A stretch of 58,302 nt of DNA from Tabrizicola soli. GTDB taxonomy: Bacteria > Pseudomonadota > Alphaproteobacteria > Rhodobacterales > Rhodobacteraceae. Under the pieces are notes generated by a model, which ran no database searches, was not told where the DNA came from, and saw only the letters and a list, made by a program, of their open reading frames with translations. Positions 8,932 through 18,092 of the stretch are shown piece by piece. The translations under genes were made by a program, and so were the position numbers. The stretch lies in NCBI RefSeq assembly GCF_015999335.1, contig NZ_JAEACP010000011.1, positions 125,048-183,349 of the forward strand. Direction: 5' to 3'. Position 1 is the first letter of the stretch. Each line of letters starts with the position of its first letter.

Positions 8932-11492
8932 CCCGCCGCCAGCATCCGCCCTGCCATTTCCCGCAGGTCGCCGCTGAGATCGGGCGCGGCCAGGATCCGC
9001 TCCAGTTCCGCCTGGGCCAGCTTGCGCCGCGCGGCGTCATAGCGCGGCCAGGTCTCGAAGGCGGTCGAGACGCGGGCCGCCGTCTGCGGGTTCAGGGGAT
9101 CCAGCTTCAACAGCCAGTCCGCCACCACGCGATACCCCCGACCTGAAAGGTGATGGAACCCGGCATGGTTCGCCGCCAGCGCCCCCACGACCGAGCGGAA
9201 GCGGTTCGGGTTCTTCCAGTCGAAATCCGCCCGCGCGGTCAGCCGTTCGGTCAGCTCCGCCGCCTCGCCCGGCTCGGCCAGCGCCAGCTGGAGGGCGAAC
9301 CACTTGTCCATGACATTGGCGTCGCCCCCCCAGCGGTCGGCGAAGACCTGCAACTCGGCCGCCCCCTGCCCCACGTCCAGCAGCGCGGCCAGCGCGCCGA
9401 TCTCCTCGGTCATGCTGCGCGCCCCGGCAAAGGCCTCGGCCGCCAGTTTCCCGCCGTCCCGCCGCGCCAGGAGCGCCAGCGCCGCCAGCCGCAGCGCCCG
9501 CCGCCCTGCCTGTTCCGCCGAGGGCGAGAACTCCGCCCCGTCGTCCAGATCGCGGCAAAGCTGCACCAGCCCCTCGCCCAGCCGGATCGCCAGGGCGCCC
9601 GCCATCGCGCGGCGGGCGGAATGGATCCGCGCCGGGTCGGGGATCCGGCCCATGGCATGAATGGTCTGCGCCATGTCGTCCTCGGCCGGAAGCCGCAGGC
9701 AAAGCGCCCGGAACGCCGGGTCCAGCCCCCCGTCGAAGGCCACCGCCGCCACCGCGTCCAGCCAGGCCGGGCTGGGCGGCGCATCCTGCAGCACCATCGC
9801 GGCCATGACATCCTTGGCCAGCGCCCGGCCCGCCTCCCATTTGTTGAACGGGTCGGTGTCATGCGCCAGAAGGAAGGCGCGTTCCTCGGGCGGGGCCTCG
9901 CGCTCCAGCACCACCGGGGCCGAGAAACCGCGCAGGATCGAGGGCACCGGCCGCGCCGCAAGCCCCTGGAAGCGGAAGCTCTGCCGCTCCTGCGTCATCT
10001 CCAGCATGATCGTCGGCACCACCTCGTCGCCATTCGGGTTCAGAAGGCCGACGTTGATCGGGATCACCCGGGGCGCCTTCTCGGGCTGGCCGGGGGTGGG
10101 CGGGGTCGACTGGGTGAAGGTCAGGGTATAGACCCCGTCCTGCCAATCCTCGGCGACCTGCAGCCGGGGGGTGCCGGCCTGGGAATACCAGAGCTTGAAC
10201 TGCGACAGGTCGCGTCCCGTGGCATCCTCGAACACATTCAGCCAGTCCTCGATCGTCGCCGCATCGCCGTCATGGCGGTCGAAATAAAGGTCCAGCGCCC
10301 GCTTGTAGCCCTGATCGCCGACCAGGGTCTTCAGCATGGCGATGACCTCGGAGCCCTTCTCGTAGACGGTCGCGGTGTAGAAATTGTTGATCTCGACGAA
10401 GCTTTCGGGCCGCACCGGATGGGCCAGCGGCCCTGCATCCTCGCGGAACTGGCGCGCGCGCAGCGCCACGACCTCCTCGATCCGCCGCACCGCGGCCGAG
10501 CGCATGTCGCCCGAGAACTGGTGGTCGCGGAAGACGGTCAGGCCTTCCTTGAGGCAAAGCTGGAACCAGTCGCGGCAGGTGATCCGGTTGCCGGTCCAGT
10601 TGTGGAAGTATTCATGGGCGATGATCGCCTCGATCCTTGCGTAGTCGTCGTCGGTGGCAGTTTCGGGCGAGGCCAGGACATAGCGGGAGTTGAAGATGTT
10701 CAGCCCCTTGTTCTCCATCGCGCCCATGTTGAAGTCGTCGACGGCGACGATATTGAAGACGTCGAGGTCGTATTCCCGGCCATAGACCTCCTCGTCCCAG
10801 CGCATCGAGCGGATCAGGCTGTCCATCGCATAGGCGCAGCGGTCCTCGTCGCCGGGGCGGACCCAGATGTTCAGCGCGACCTTGCGGCCCGAGGCGGTGG
10901 TGAAATCGGCGGAATGGGCGCGAAGGTCGCCTGCCACCAGCGCGAAGAGATAGGCGGGCTTCGGCCAGGGATCGTCCCATTCCGCCCAACCCTGGCCGTT
11001 TGCGGTCGGGTTGCCGTTGGACAGAAGCACCGGCAGGTCGCTCTCGATCCGCACCCTGAAGCGCGACATCACGTCCGGACGGTCGAGGTAATAGGTGATC
11101 TTGCGGAACCCTTCGGCCTCGCATTGGGTGCAATACATGCCCTTCGACATGTAGAGCCCCTCCAGCGCGGTATTGGCCTCGGGCGCGATCTCGACCTCGG
11201 TCTCCAGCAGGAACGGACCTTCGGGCAGGTCCTCGGGCGCGATGGTCAGCCCGCTGTCATCCAGCGCCGGGGCGACCGCCTGCCCCGCCACGGCGCAGGC
11301 GACCAGCCGCAGCCCCTCGCCATCCAGCCGCAGCGGATGGCGACCCGGCCGGGCCGGGTTCGGCGCCAGATGCAGCTGCGCCAGAACCCGCGTCGCCCCC
11401 GGCGCAAGGCGGAAGGTCAGCTCCACCCGCTCCACCAGATGCGTGAACGGCTGGTAATCGGCCAGGTGGATCGTCTTCTGCGCGTCGAGCAT
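8919..11492 (-). CDS. pepN: Aminopeptidase N (M1 zinc metallopeptidase)
   Basis: 857 residues from Met at 11492 (MLDAQKTIHLADYQPF), typical for bacterial alanyl aminopeptidase. GAMENKGLNIF is the substrate-binding exopeptidase motif. HEYFHNWTGNR with CLKEGLTVF supplies the HEXXH-X18-E zinc site, and the NFYTATVYEKGSEVI segment holds the catalytic Tyr. The large C-terminal helical domain is complete. It removes N-terminal residues from peptides in the cytoplasm. The start choice drops 16 Arg-rich residues with no family similarity. Confidence 0.96.
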   Translation of the reverse strand: MLDAQKTIHLADYQPFTHLVERVELTFRLAPGATRVLAQLHLAPNPARPGRHPLRLDGEGLRLVACAVAGQAVAPALDDSGLTIAPEDLPEGPFLLETEVEIAPEANTALEGLYMSKGMYCTQCEAEGFRKITYYLDRPDVMSRFRVRIESDLPVLLSNGNPTANGQGWAEWDDPWPKPAYLFALVAGDLRAHSADFTTASGRKVALNIWVRPGDEDRCAYAMDSLIRSMRWDEEVYGREYDLDVFNIVAVDDFNMGAMENKGLNIFNSRYVLASPETATDDDYARIEAIIAHEYFHNWTGNRITCRDWFQLCLKEGLTVFRDHQFSGDMRSAAVRRIEEVVALRARQFREDAGPLAHPVRPESFVEINNFYTATVYEKGSEVIAMLKTLVGDQGYKRALDLYFDRHDGDAATIEDWLNVFEDATGRDLSQFKLWYSQAGTPRLQVAEDWQDGVYTLTFTQSTPPTPGQPEKAPRVIPINVGLLNPNGDEVVPTIMLEMTQERQSFRFQGLAARPVPSILRGFSAPVVLEREAPPEERAFLLAHDTDPFNKWEAGRALAKDVMAAMVLQDAPPSPAWLDAVAAVAFDGGLDPAFRALCLRLPAEDDMAQTIHAMGRIPDPARIHSARRAMAGALAIRLGEGLVQLCRDLDDGAEFSPSAEQAGRRALRLAALALLARRDGGKLAAEAFAGARSMTEEIGALAALLDVGQGAAELQVFADRWGGDANVMDKWFALQLALAEPGEAAELTERLTARADFDWKNPNRFRSVVGALAANHAGFHHLSGRGYRVVADWLLKLDPLNPQTAARVSTAFETWPRYDAARRKLAQAELERILAAPDLSGDLREMAGRMLAAGQPA

Positions 11493-11600
11493 GCGGCACT
11501 CCCTTTGCGCCCAAGCTAAGCCCCTGCGCCGCGGGCGCAAGTGGGTCCGGCCCGCAATGGGTGCTTTACGAATCCGCCGGCGACGCTAGATCTATGTTCC

Positions 11601-12968
11601 ATGAATGTTCTCGTCTGGCTGAAACGCGACCTGCGGCTGCACGACCATCCGGCCCTGACCCTGGCGGCGGGCCTCGGCCCCGTGCTGCCGGTCTATATCG
11701 CCGAGCCTTCGCTCTGGTCCCGGCCCGATGCCTCGGCCCGGCAGTGGGAGTTCGTGGCCGAAAGCCTGGCCGACCTGCGCGAGGCGATGGCGGGCCTGGG
11801 CCTGCCCTTGGTGATCCGCCTTGGCGAGGCGGTGGAGGTGCTGGACCGTCTCTGCCGCCAGCACCGGATCGCCCGGATCATCAGCCATCAGGAGACGGGG
11901 ATCCCCGCCGACCGGGCCCGCGACCGCCGGGTGGAGGCCTGGGCGCAGGGCGCGGGGATGGAGTGGACAAAGGTGCCGCAGCCCGCCGCCGAGGGCGATC
12001 CCGCCGCACAGCCGCTGCCGCTGCCCGCCGCCCGCGCCGTCCCGGGCGTGGAGCCCGGCGCGGTCCCCGGCACCCGCGCCCTGAAACTCGCGCCCGATCC
12101 CTGCCCGCACCGCCAGCTTGGCGGCAGAACAAGGGGGCTCGACCTCCTCGACAGCTTCCTCGCCCGTCGCGGCGAACCCTACCGCAGCGCCCTCGCCTCG
12201 CCCCTCGCGGCCGAGCGCGCCTGCTCGCGCCTCTCGCCGCATCTCGCCTGGGGCACGCTTTCGGGGCGCGAAGTGGCGCAGGCCACGGCCATCCGCCAGG
12301 CCGAGCGCCCCGGCGGGCGCTGGACCGGGGCGCTGGCCGAGTTTCGCCGCCACCTCGCCGCCCGCGACCGGCTCTTGCGGGGGCCGGAGGACGGGCCCGG
12401 CCTTAGCGACCATGGGACCGGGGCCGCGGGCCTGCAGGCCTGGGCAGAGGGCGAAACCGGCCTGCCCTTCCTCGACGCCTGCCTGCGTTACCTGCGGGCG
12501 ACGGGCTGGCTGAGCTTTCCGCTGCGGGCGATGGTGGCTTCGGTCGCGACCGGACCGCTCGGCCTCGAGTCGGAGACGGCGGGGCAGGAGCTGGCGCGGC
12601 GCTTCACCGATTACGCGCCCGCGATCCACTGGCCGCAGATCCTGGCGCTGTCGGGCGGTCCCGGGGGGCAGCGCGCGCCGAATCCGGTGCGACAGGGCCT
12701 GCGGCAGGACCCGACGGGCGGCTTCACCCGGCGCTGGCTTCCCGAGCTGGCCGCCGTCCCCGAGGCCTTCCTGCACGAGCCCTGGAAGTGGCCCGAAGCG
12801 CGCCGCCTTCTTGGCCACCGCTATCCCGAGCCGCTGGTGGACTTCGCCAGCGCCCCCCGACCGGCGCGGAAAGTCCCAGCCCGGCGGGTCGAGGCCGCGC
12901 AACTGGTGCTGGACCTCCAGGCCGCCTTGCCCTGCCGGGCGCCGCCGATTTCCGAACGGAAATCGTGA
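11601..12968 (+). CDS. Cryptochrome/photolyase family protein
   Basis: 455 residues starting MNVLVWLKRDLRLHDHPAL, the N-terminal Rossmann antenna-domain signature of deoxyribodipyrimidine photolyases. The C-terminal FAD-binding helical domain is visible (SRLSPHLAWGTLSGREV, GLPFLDACLRYLRATGWLSFPLRAMVAS, FTDYAPAIHWPQI). GLPFLDA...R...TGWL corresponds to the usual lesion/FAD region in variant form. It may repair UV-induced pyrimidine dimers or act as a blue-light receptor; sequence alone does not decide. It diverges from pepN and is followed by a hairpin terminator. Confidence 0.85.
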   Translation: MNVLVWLKRDLRLHDHPALTLAAGLGPVLPVYIAEPSLWSRPDASARQWEFVAESLADLREAMAGLGLPLVIRLGEAVEVLDRLCRQHRIARIISHQETGIPADRARDRRVEAWAQGAGMEWTKVPQPAAEGDPAAQPLPLPAARAVPGVEPGAVPGTRALKLAPDPCPHRQLGGRTRGLDLLDSFLARRGEPYRSALASPLAAERACSRLSPHLAWGTLSGREVAQATAIRQAERPGGRWTGALAEFRRHLAARDRLLRGPEDGPGLSDHGTGAAGLQAWAEGETGLPFLDACLRYLRATGWLSFPLRAMVASVATGPLGLESETAGQELARRFTDYAPAIHWPQILALSGGPGGQRAPNPVRQGLRQDPTGGFTRRWLPELAAVPEAFLHEPWKWPEARRLLGHRYPEPLVDFASAPRPARKVPARRVEAAQLVLDLQAALPCRAPPISERKS

Positions 12969-12991
12969 CGGAATTCTCCTTCAGAATTCCG
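12969..12991. terminator. Hairpin between converging photolyase and SRPBCC genes
   Basis: CGGAATTCT and AGAATTCCG form a perfect 9-bp stem around a CCTTC loop. It starts right after the photolyase stop codon and sits 17 bp before the stop of the converging SRPBCC gene. There is no T-run, so it is either an imperfect bidirectional terminator or a stabilising hairpin. Confidence 0.6.
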
Positions 12992-13008
12992 CGCGCCCGG
13001 CCGCAGCG

Positions 13009-13896
13009 TCAGTCTGCACCGACAAAGCGCGCAAGCTTGCCCAGCGTCTGCAGCCCCAGTTCCACCGCGCCGAAGCCCTTCGCCTGCTGGAACTCCTGCG
13101 CCGTCGCGAAGATCATCCCCAGCGTCACCCGCGTCGCCCCGCCCTCATCGGCGAACATCGCCCAGGCATCGGCATGTTTCGGCCCGTTCTCGCCCCAGTG
13201 CAGCGCATAGTCCAGCCGCGCCTCGGGGACCACCGCGCCATAGCGGTGGTGGTTCGGGAACACCGTCCCGTCCGGCCCGATCATGTCGAAGACCCATTCG
13301 CCCCCTTCCCGCAGGTCGATGCGCGCGGTGCGGCAGGAGAACCCCTCCGGCCCCCACCATTGCGGCAGGGTCTCGGGGTTCATCCAGGCGCCCCAGACCA
13401 GCCGGCGCGGCGCCCTGATCACCCGCTCCAGCAGCATCATCCGCTCGGCCACCCCGCGCAGGTTGTCGAGCCCGCCGCCGAAGCCCTGGCGGTAGCCTTC
13501 CGCCATGTCCTCGGCCAGCGAGGAAAGCTGCACCGTCACCGCGATCCGGCTGCCCGCGCCCCCGGCCGCGAACTCCGCCGTCACCAATGCGGCGGACTGG
13601 GCGATGCCCTCGGCCGAGATCACCTCGTGGTTCACGCAGCATCCCGGCGCAAGCACCAGCCAGCCGCTCTCGCAGCGGATCTCCGGCGGCCGGGGCCCGC
13701 GGCAGATCGAGACCTCGCGCCCGCCCGGCCGCGGGTCTGATTCCAGGATCTCCACCGTCACCTCCGGCGAGGGCGCCGACCAGACCGCCCGCGCGGCGGG
13801 GGCGGTCCAGGCCTGCCGAAGCACCGCCACCGGCGCGTCGACCTCGCGTTCGAAGGCCAATGTGGCGAAGCGGCCGCCCATCGGATCGGGGATCAT
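13009..13896 (-). CDS. Tandem SRPBCC (AHSA1-like) domain protein
   Basis: 295 residues with two START-like ligand-binding domains. Domain 1 (about residues 10-145) begins FEREVDAPVAVLRQAWTAP and domain 2 (about 150-295) begins LERVIRAPRRLVWGAWMNPETLPQWWGPEGF, both the standard beta1-helix signature. Substrates of such proteins are usually unknown hydrophobic molecules. It is the last gene of an ArsR-led operon and overlaps the upstream SRPBCC gene by 4 bp (ATGA), so the three genes are translationally coupled. Confidence 0.85.
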   Translation of the reverse strand: MIPDPMGGRFATLAFEREVDAPVAVLRQAWTAPAARAVWSAPSPEVTVEILESDPRPGGREVSICRGPRPPEIRCESGWLVLAPGCCVNHEVISAEGIAQSAALVTAEFAAGGAGSRIAVTVQLSSLAEDMAEGYRQGFGGGLDNLRGVAERMMLLERVIRAPRRLVWGAWMNPETLPQWWGPEGFSCRTARIDLREGGEWVFDMIGPDGTVFPNHHRYGAVVPEARLDYALHWGENGPKHADAWAMFADEGGATRVTLGMIFATAQEFQQAKGFGAVELGLQTLGKLARFVGAD

Positions 13897-14369
13897 TCCA
13901 TCAGTCCCTTCGCATAATCTTCCAGCTGCGTCGCCACCGTGCCCCAGCCGTCGAAGAAGCCCATGTCCTCATGTGCCTTGCGGGTGTCCGGGTTCCGGTG
14001 CCGGGCGATGGCGGTATAGGTCGTGCCGCCGCCGGGGGCGTCTGCGAGAAGCAGGATCGCGGTCATGAAGGGTTCGGGCGCGGGCTTCCAGCCTTCGGTA
14101 TAGGCATCGGTGAAGACGAGCTTTTCCAGCGGAACCACTTCCAGATAGACGCCGTGGTTGTCCATCGCGTTGCCTTCGACCTCGAAGGTCGTGTTGAAGC
14201 GGCCGCCGACCCGCAGGTCGATGTCGACCGCGGTCACCTTGTGCGGTTTCGGCACGAAGAAATGCGGGATGTGCTTCGGGTCGGTCCAGCATTCCCAGAC
14301 CAGTTGGCGTGGCACCGCAAGGGTGCGGGTGAAGCTCAGGTCGGTGGCGGGGTCCAGATCGGGGGTCAT
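13893..14369 (-). CDS. SRPBCC (AHSA1-like) domain protein
   Basis: 158-residue single-domain START-like protein: FTRTLAVPRQLVWECWTDPKHIPHFFVP at the start, GGRFNTTFEVEG in the middle, and a C-terminal helix MGFFDGWGTVATQLEDYAKGL typical of the family. It lies second in the ArsR-SRPBCC-SRPBCC operon, with ATGA overlaps on both sides. Its partner regulator suggests control by an unknown effector. Confidence 0.87.
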   Translation of the reverse strand: MTPDLDPATDLSFTRTLAVPRQLVWECWTDPKHIPHFFVPKPHKVTAVDIDLRVGGRFNTTFEVEGNAMDNHGVYLEVVPLEKLVFTDAYTEGWKPAPEPFMTAILLLADAPGGGTTYTAIARHRNPDTRKAHEDMGFFDGWGTVATQLEDYAKGLME

Positions 14370-14707
14370 GTCGCGCGCTCCTGCATCAGGGTCATCACAT
14401 AATCGTCCAGCCGGTCGAGCCGCGCCTCCCAGATCGCGCGCTGCTCCTCCAGCCAGTCGCGCACCGGAGCCAGCGCCTCGGGGACCAGCGCGCAGGACCG
14501 CACGCGGCCATCCTTCTGCGTCGCGACCAGCCCCGCCTCTTCCAGCACGGCGAGATGGCGCATGATCGTCGGCAGCCGCAGCCCGGTGGGGCCGGCAAGC
14601 GCGCTTACCGCCGCCGGGCCGCGTGCCAGGCGGGACAGCATCATCCGCCGCGTGGGGTCGGACAGCGCGTGGAACAGAAGCGACAGGTCGGGATCATGCT
14701 TAGCCAT
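14366..14707 (-). CDS. ArsR-family transcriptional regulator
   Basis: 113 residues from Met at 14707 (MAKHDPDLSLLFHALSDPTRRMML). A winged helix-turn-helix is clear: ALSDPTRRMMLSRLARGPAAVSALA, then LRLPTIMRHLAVLEEAGLVATQKDGR. There are no Cys pairs for metal sensing. This fits the ArsR subgroup that is co-transcribed with AHSA1-type SRPBCC proteins rather than a metalloregulator. It is the first gene of the operon and probably autoregulatory. Confidence 0.88.
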   Translation of the reverse strand: MAKHDPDLSLLFHALSDPTRRMMLSRLARGPAAVSALAGPTGLRLPTIMRHLAVLEEAGLVATQKDGRVRSCALVPEALAPVRDWLEEQRAIWEARLDRLDDYVMTLMQERAT

Positions 14708-14890
14708 GTCACTAAGTAACACGGGGCCACCCCTCGCGCAACCGACAGTTCGTCACTTGGCTAAGTTTATTCGCTGCCGATTCAGACAGGTGCTTTTCGC
14801 CTTTGCCACATAATCCCCGCCGCCGCCGTCCTTGCCCCGCCCCGCCCCCGGCCGGTATCCTGAAGCCTGAATTCCAGCGGAGGGACGAGG

Positions 14891-17032
14891 ATGGCACGGG
14901 TCGAGCGGTCGGGGCTGAAGGTCGACGGACAACTCGCCGGCTTCGTCGAGGACGAGGCCCTGCCGGGCACCGGGATCGCGCCCGCCGCCTTCTGGGACGG
15001 GTTTGCCGGCCTGCTGCAGGAGTTCGCGCCGCAGAACCGCGCGCTGCTGGCCCGGCGCGAGGCGCTGCAGGCGCAGATCGACGCCTGGCATGTCGCGCGG
15101 CGCGGCAAGCCGCATGACCACCTGGCCTACCGCAGCTTCCTGGGCGAGATCGGCTATCTTCTGCCGGAAGGCCCGGCCTTCGCCATCGAGACCGCCAATG
15201 TCGACCCCGAGATCGCCCGCGTCCCCGGACCGCAGCTGGTTGTGCCGATCACCAATGCCCGCTATGCGCTGAACGCCGCCAATGCCCGCTGGGGCAGCCT
15301 GTACGACTGCCTCTACGGCACCGACGCCATGGGTTCCACCCCGCCCGCCGGCGGCTATGACCGCGGCCGCGGCGCGCGGGTGGTGGCGCGCGCGCGGGTC
15401 TTCCTGGACGAGGCTTTCCCGATCGCCGGGACCAGCCATGCCGACGTGCGCCGCTATGTGGTGAAGGACGGCGCGCTTCTGGTCGACGACCTGCCGCTGG
15501 TCCAGCCCGGGAAATTCGCGGGCTACCGCGGCAATCCGAAGGCGCCGGACTCGGTTCTTCTGCGCAACAACGGCCTGCATGTCGAGCTGGTCTTCGACCG
15601 GGCGCATTTCATCGGCTCGCGCGACCAGGCGCTGCTGGCCGACGTGCAGCTGGAAAGCGCGATGACCGCGATCATGGACTGCGAGGATTCGGTCGCCTGC
15701 GTCGATGCCGGGGACAAGGTCGGCGCCTATCGCAACTGGCTGGGGCTGATGCAGGGCAACCTCGCGGAGGCGTTCGAGAAGGCTGGTCGCCAGGTCGAGC
15801 GGCGGCTGGCGGCGGACCGGGAATATCTGGACCCGAACGGCAGCCCCTTCACCCTGAAGGGCCGCGCGCTGATGTGGGTGCGCAACGTCGGCCACCTGAT
15901 GACCAACCCGGCGATCCTGCTGCCCGACGGCTCGGAAGTGCCCGAGGGGCTGATGGACGCGATGGTGACGGTGGCGATCGCGCTGCATGACCTGAAGAAG
16001 ACCGAGGGAATGCGAAACTCGGTCCTGGGGTCGGTTTATGTGGTGAAGCCGAAGATGCACGGGCCGGAGGAGGTCGCCTTCGCCGATGCGGTGATGGCGC
16101 GGGTCGAGGCGGTGCTGGGCCTGCCGGCCAACACGGTGAAGCTGGGGATCATGGACGAGGAGCGGCGGACCTCCGTGAACCTCAAGGAATGCATCCGGGC
16201 CGCCAAGGGGCGGGTGGCGTTCATCAACACCGGCTTCCTCGACCGGACCGGGGACGAGATTCATACGAGTATGGAGGCCGGGGCGTTCAGCCGGAAGGAT
16301 TTCATCAAGCGGAAGTCCTGGATCACGGCCTACGAGAACCTGAACGTCGATATCGGGCTGGAATGCGGGCTGTCGGGCAAGGCGCAGATCGGCAAGGGGA
16401 TGTGGGCGATGCCCGACCTGATGGCGGCGATGCTGGACGAGAAGATCGCCCATCCCCGCGCCGGGGCGAACACGGCCTGGGTCCCCTCGCCCACGGCGGC
16501 GACGCTGCATGCGCTGCACTATCACAAGGTCGACGTCTTCGCGGTGCAGGCGCGGCTGGCGAAGGGGGGCCGCAGGGCGCAGGTGGACGGGATCCTGGAG
16601 ATTCCGCTTGCCACCTTCCAGGGCTGGACCCGCGCCCAGGTGCAGCGGGAGGTCGAGAACAACGCCCAGGGGATCCTGGGCTATGTGGTGCGCTGGATCG
16701 ACCAGGGGGTCGGCTGCTCGAAGGTGCCGGATGTGAACGATGTCGGGCTGATGGAGGACCGGGCGACCTGCCGGATCTCGGCCCAGCATGTCGCGAACTG
16801 GCTGCATCACGGGGTGGTCTCGGAAGGCGAGGTCATGGCGGCGATGCAGAAGATGGCCGCCGTGGTGGACCGGCAGAACGCGGCGGATCCGCTGTACGTT
16901 CCCATGGCGCCGGGGTTCCAGGGCGCGGCCTTCCAGGCGGCCTGCGAGCTGGTCTTCAAGGGCCGGGAACAGCCTTCGGGATATACCGAGCCCCTGCTCC
17001 ATGCCTGGCGGCTGCGGGTCAAGGCGGGGTGA
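14891..17032 (+). CDS. glcB: Malate synthase G
   Basis: 713 residues, the full length of the monomeric G isoform. It condenses glyoxylate and acetyl-CoA to malate in the glyoxylate/glycolate pathway. Family segments include [31 protein letters not shown]-equivalent [16 protein letters not shown], the magnesium/glyoxylate region [17 protein letters not shown], and the C-terminal [19 protein letters not shown] segment carrying the catalytic Asp region. A good Shine-Dalgarno (GGAGGGACGAGG) precedes the ATG. It stands alone. Confidence 0.96.
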   Translation: MARVERSGLKVDGQLAGFVEDEALPGTGIAPAAFWDGFAGLLQEFAPQNRALLARREALQAQIDAWHVARRGKPHDHLAYRSFLGEIGYLLPEGPAFAIETANVDPEIARVPGPQLVVPITNARYALNAANARWGSLYDCLYGTDAMGSTPPAGGYDRGRGARVVARARVFLDEAFPIAGTSHADVRRYVVKDGALLVDDLPLVQPGKFAGYRGNPKAPDSVLLRNNGLHVELVFDRAHFIGSRDQALLADVQLESAMTAIMDCEDSVACVDAGDKVGAYRNWLGLMQGNLAEAFEKAGRQVERRLAADREYLDPNGSPFTLKGRALMWVRNVGHLMTNPAILLPDGSEVPEGLMDAMVTVAIALHDLKKTEGMRNSVLGSVYVVKPKMHGPEEVAFADAVMARVEAVLGLPANTVKLGIMDEERRTSVNLKECIRAAKGRVAFINTGFLDRTGDEIHTSMEAGAFSRKDFIKRKSWITAYENLNVDIGLECGLSGKAQIGKGMWAMPDLMAAMLDEKIAHPRAGANTAWVPSPTAATLHALHYHKVDVFAVQARLAKGGRRAQVDGILEIPLATFQGWTRAQVQREVENNAQGILGYVVRWIDQGVGCSKVPDVNDVGLMEDRATCRISAQHVANWLHHGVVSEGEVMAAMQKMAAVVDRQNAADPLYVPMAPGFQGAAFQAACELVFKGREQPSGYTEPLLHAWRLRVKAG

Positions 17033-17585
17033 GAGGCCAGGGCAGCCTTTCCTGCCCGCGTGACCCCTCGGTCCGGGGCGGCTTTTGAAGCGAGCGCCTG
17101 GCAGCTCAGGCGAAAGCTTCGCGGATCCGCCTGACCCGTGCGGCAAGGAAGAACGTCCGCCAGGGCATTGTCAGGCAATGCGATTTTCCGCCGGCTTTCG
17201 GTGGCGTCGATGACCGGCAATCGACGGATGTCACGCCGCCGGCGCGGTAATCGGGCCCGCGCCCGGCATCGCCTGCAACGGGCGCGGCATTTCCGCTCCG
17301 TTCGACATGGCCGCGATCCGCGCCATCGGCGACATGGCCAAACTCGGAGAAAGGCGACCGCCCGCGCCTGCTGGTCGGCGGAGGCCGCCTCGGCGATCGC
17401 CCCGGCGCCGGCCTGCTGCCGCTTCAAGAACGGCGTGACGGAATGCGGCGCGACCAGCCGCAGCTATAGTATTCAAGGCTTGCGGCGAGCGCCCCTTGCG
17501 GCCCCAAGCCAAGGCGCATCCGGGCCCGGACCGCGCAATCCGGGCCAAGGCCGTCAGGGCGTGGAGGCCAGAATCGGAAGGGTTG
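17033..17585. other. Intergenic stretch without a supported gene
   Basis: There are 553 bp between glcB and the MerR gene. Short open frames exist on both strands, but none has a plausible start, composition or recognised motif. The region is probably spacer or decayed DNA at the left edge of the accessory region. Confidence 0.5.
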
Positions 17586-18008
17586 TCATGCCGGCCCGTG
17601 GTCATGGGCGCAAAGCGCGTGGTCGCCCAGCGTCTCGATCACCCGGCAGTCCCTGATCGTGCCGCAGGCGCACTGGTCGATCATGCGGTGCAGTTCGGCC
17701 TCCAGCGCCTTCAGCCTGCCGATCCGGGCCTGCACGGCCTTCAGTTGCGCCCTGGCGATGTCGTCCACCGCGGCGCAGGGCCGGTCGGGCCGGTCCGACA
17801 GGCTGAGGAGGTCGCGTATCGCCTCGAGCGGGAAGCCGAGTTCGCGGGCATGGCGGATGAAGGCGAGGCGGTCGAGCGTTTCGCGGCCATAGAGGCGCTG
17901 GTTGCCCGCGCTGCGCCCCGCTTCGGGCAGAAGGCCGATCTGTTCGTAGTAGCGGATGGTCGGGACCTTCACGCCCGTGGCCTGTCCCAACTTCCCGATG
18001 CTCAGCAT
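17586..18008 (-). CDS. MerR-family heavy-metal regulator (ZntR/PbrR-like)
   Basis: 140 residues. The N-terminal helix-turn-helix is MLSIGKLGQATGVKVPTIRYYEQIGLLPEAGRS, followed by a dimerisation coiled coil. The C-terminal metal-binding loop is rich in Cys and His: Cys near 78, CACG near 113-116, Cys near 121, and a terminal CAHDHG. That pattern fits sensors of divalent Zn, Cd or Pb rather than Cu(I). It diverges from the ZntA-type ATPase gene with a MerR-type promoter between them, so it presumably activates the pump and represses itself. Confidence 0.9.
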   Translation of the reverse strand: MLSIGKLGQATGVKVPTIRYYEQIGLLPEAGRSAGNQRLYGRETLDRLAFIRHARELGFPLEAIRDLLSLSDRPDRPCAAVDDIARAQLKAVQARIGRLKALEAELHRMIDQCACGTIRDCRVIETLGDHALCAHDHGPA

Positions 18009-18018
18009 GCGAATGTCC

Positions 18019-18049
18019 TTGAAGCTATAGCCGCTAGAGAAATTAGGTA
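18019..18049 (+). promoter_or_regulatory. MerR-type promoter of the Zn/Cd/Pb ATPase
   Basis: A -35-like TTGAAG (18019-18024) and a -10-like TAGGTA (18044-18049) are separated by 19 bp, the over-long spacing typical of MerR targets. Within the spacer lies the dyad CTATAG-CCG-CTAGAG (18025-18039), differing from a perfect palindrome at one base. Confidence 0.75.
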
Positions 18050-18092
18050 GGAGGCTGACCCGATTCGGACAAGGTGAGGGAAGGCGCAGCAA

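Noticed and set aside
9150-11519. 789-residue plus-strand open frame opposite pepN
   Set aside because: Composition is Arg/Gly/Val-rich with no motifs, while pepN on the other strand is unmistakable.
14708-14890. Repeated GTCACT/CTAAG words upstream of the ArsR gene as an operator
   Set aside because: Arms are short and imperfect; not distinguishable from chance.
14753-17146. 797-residue minus-strand open frame opposite glcB
   Set aside because: Antisense shadow of malate synthase G.
17231-17605. 124-residue minus-strand open frame in the glcB-MerR gap
   Set aside because: Low-complexity Ala/Gly/Arg translation with no family resemblance.
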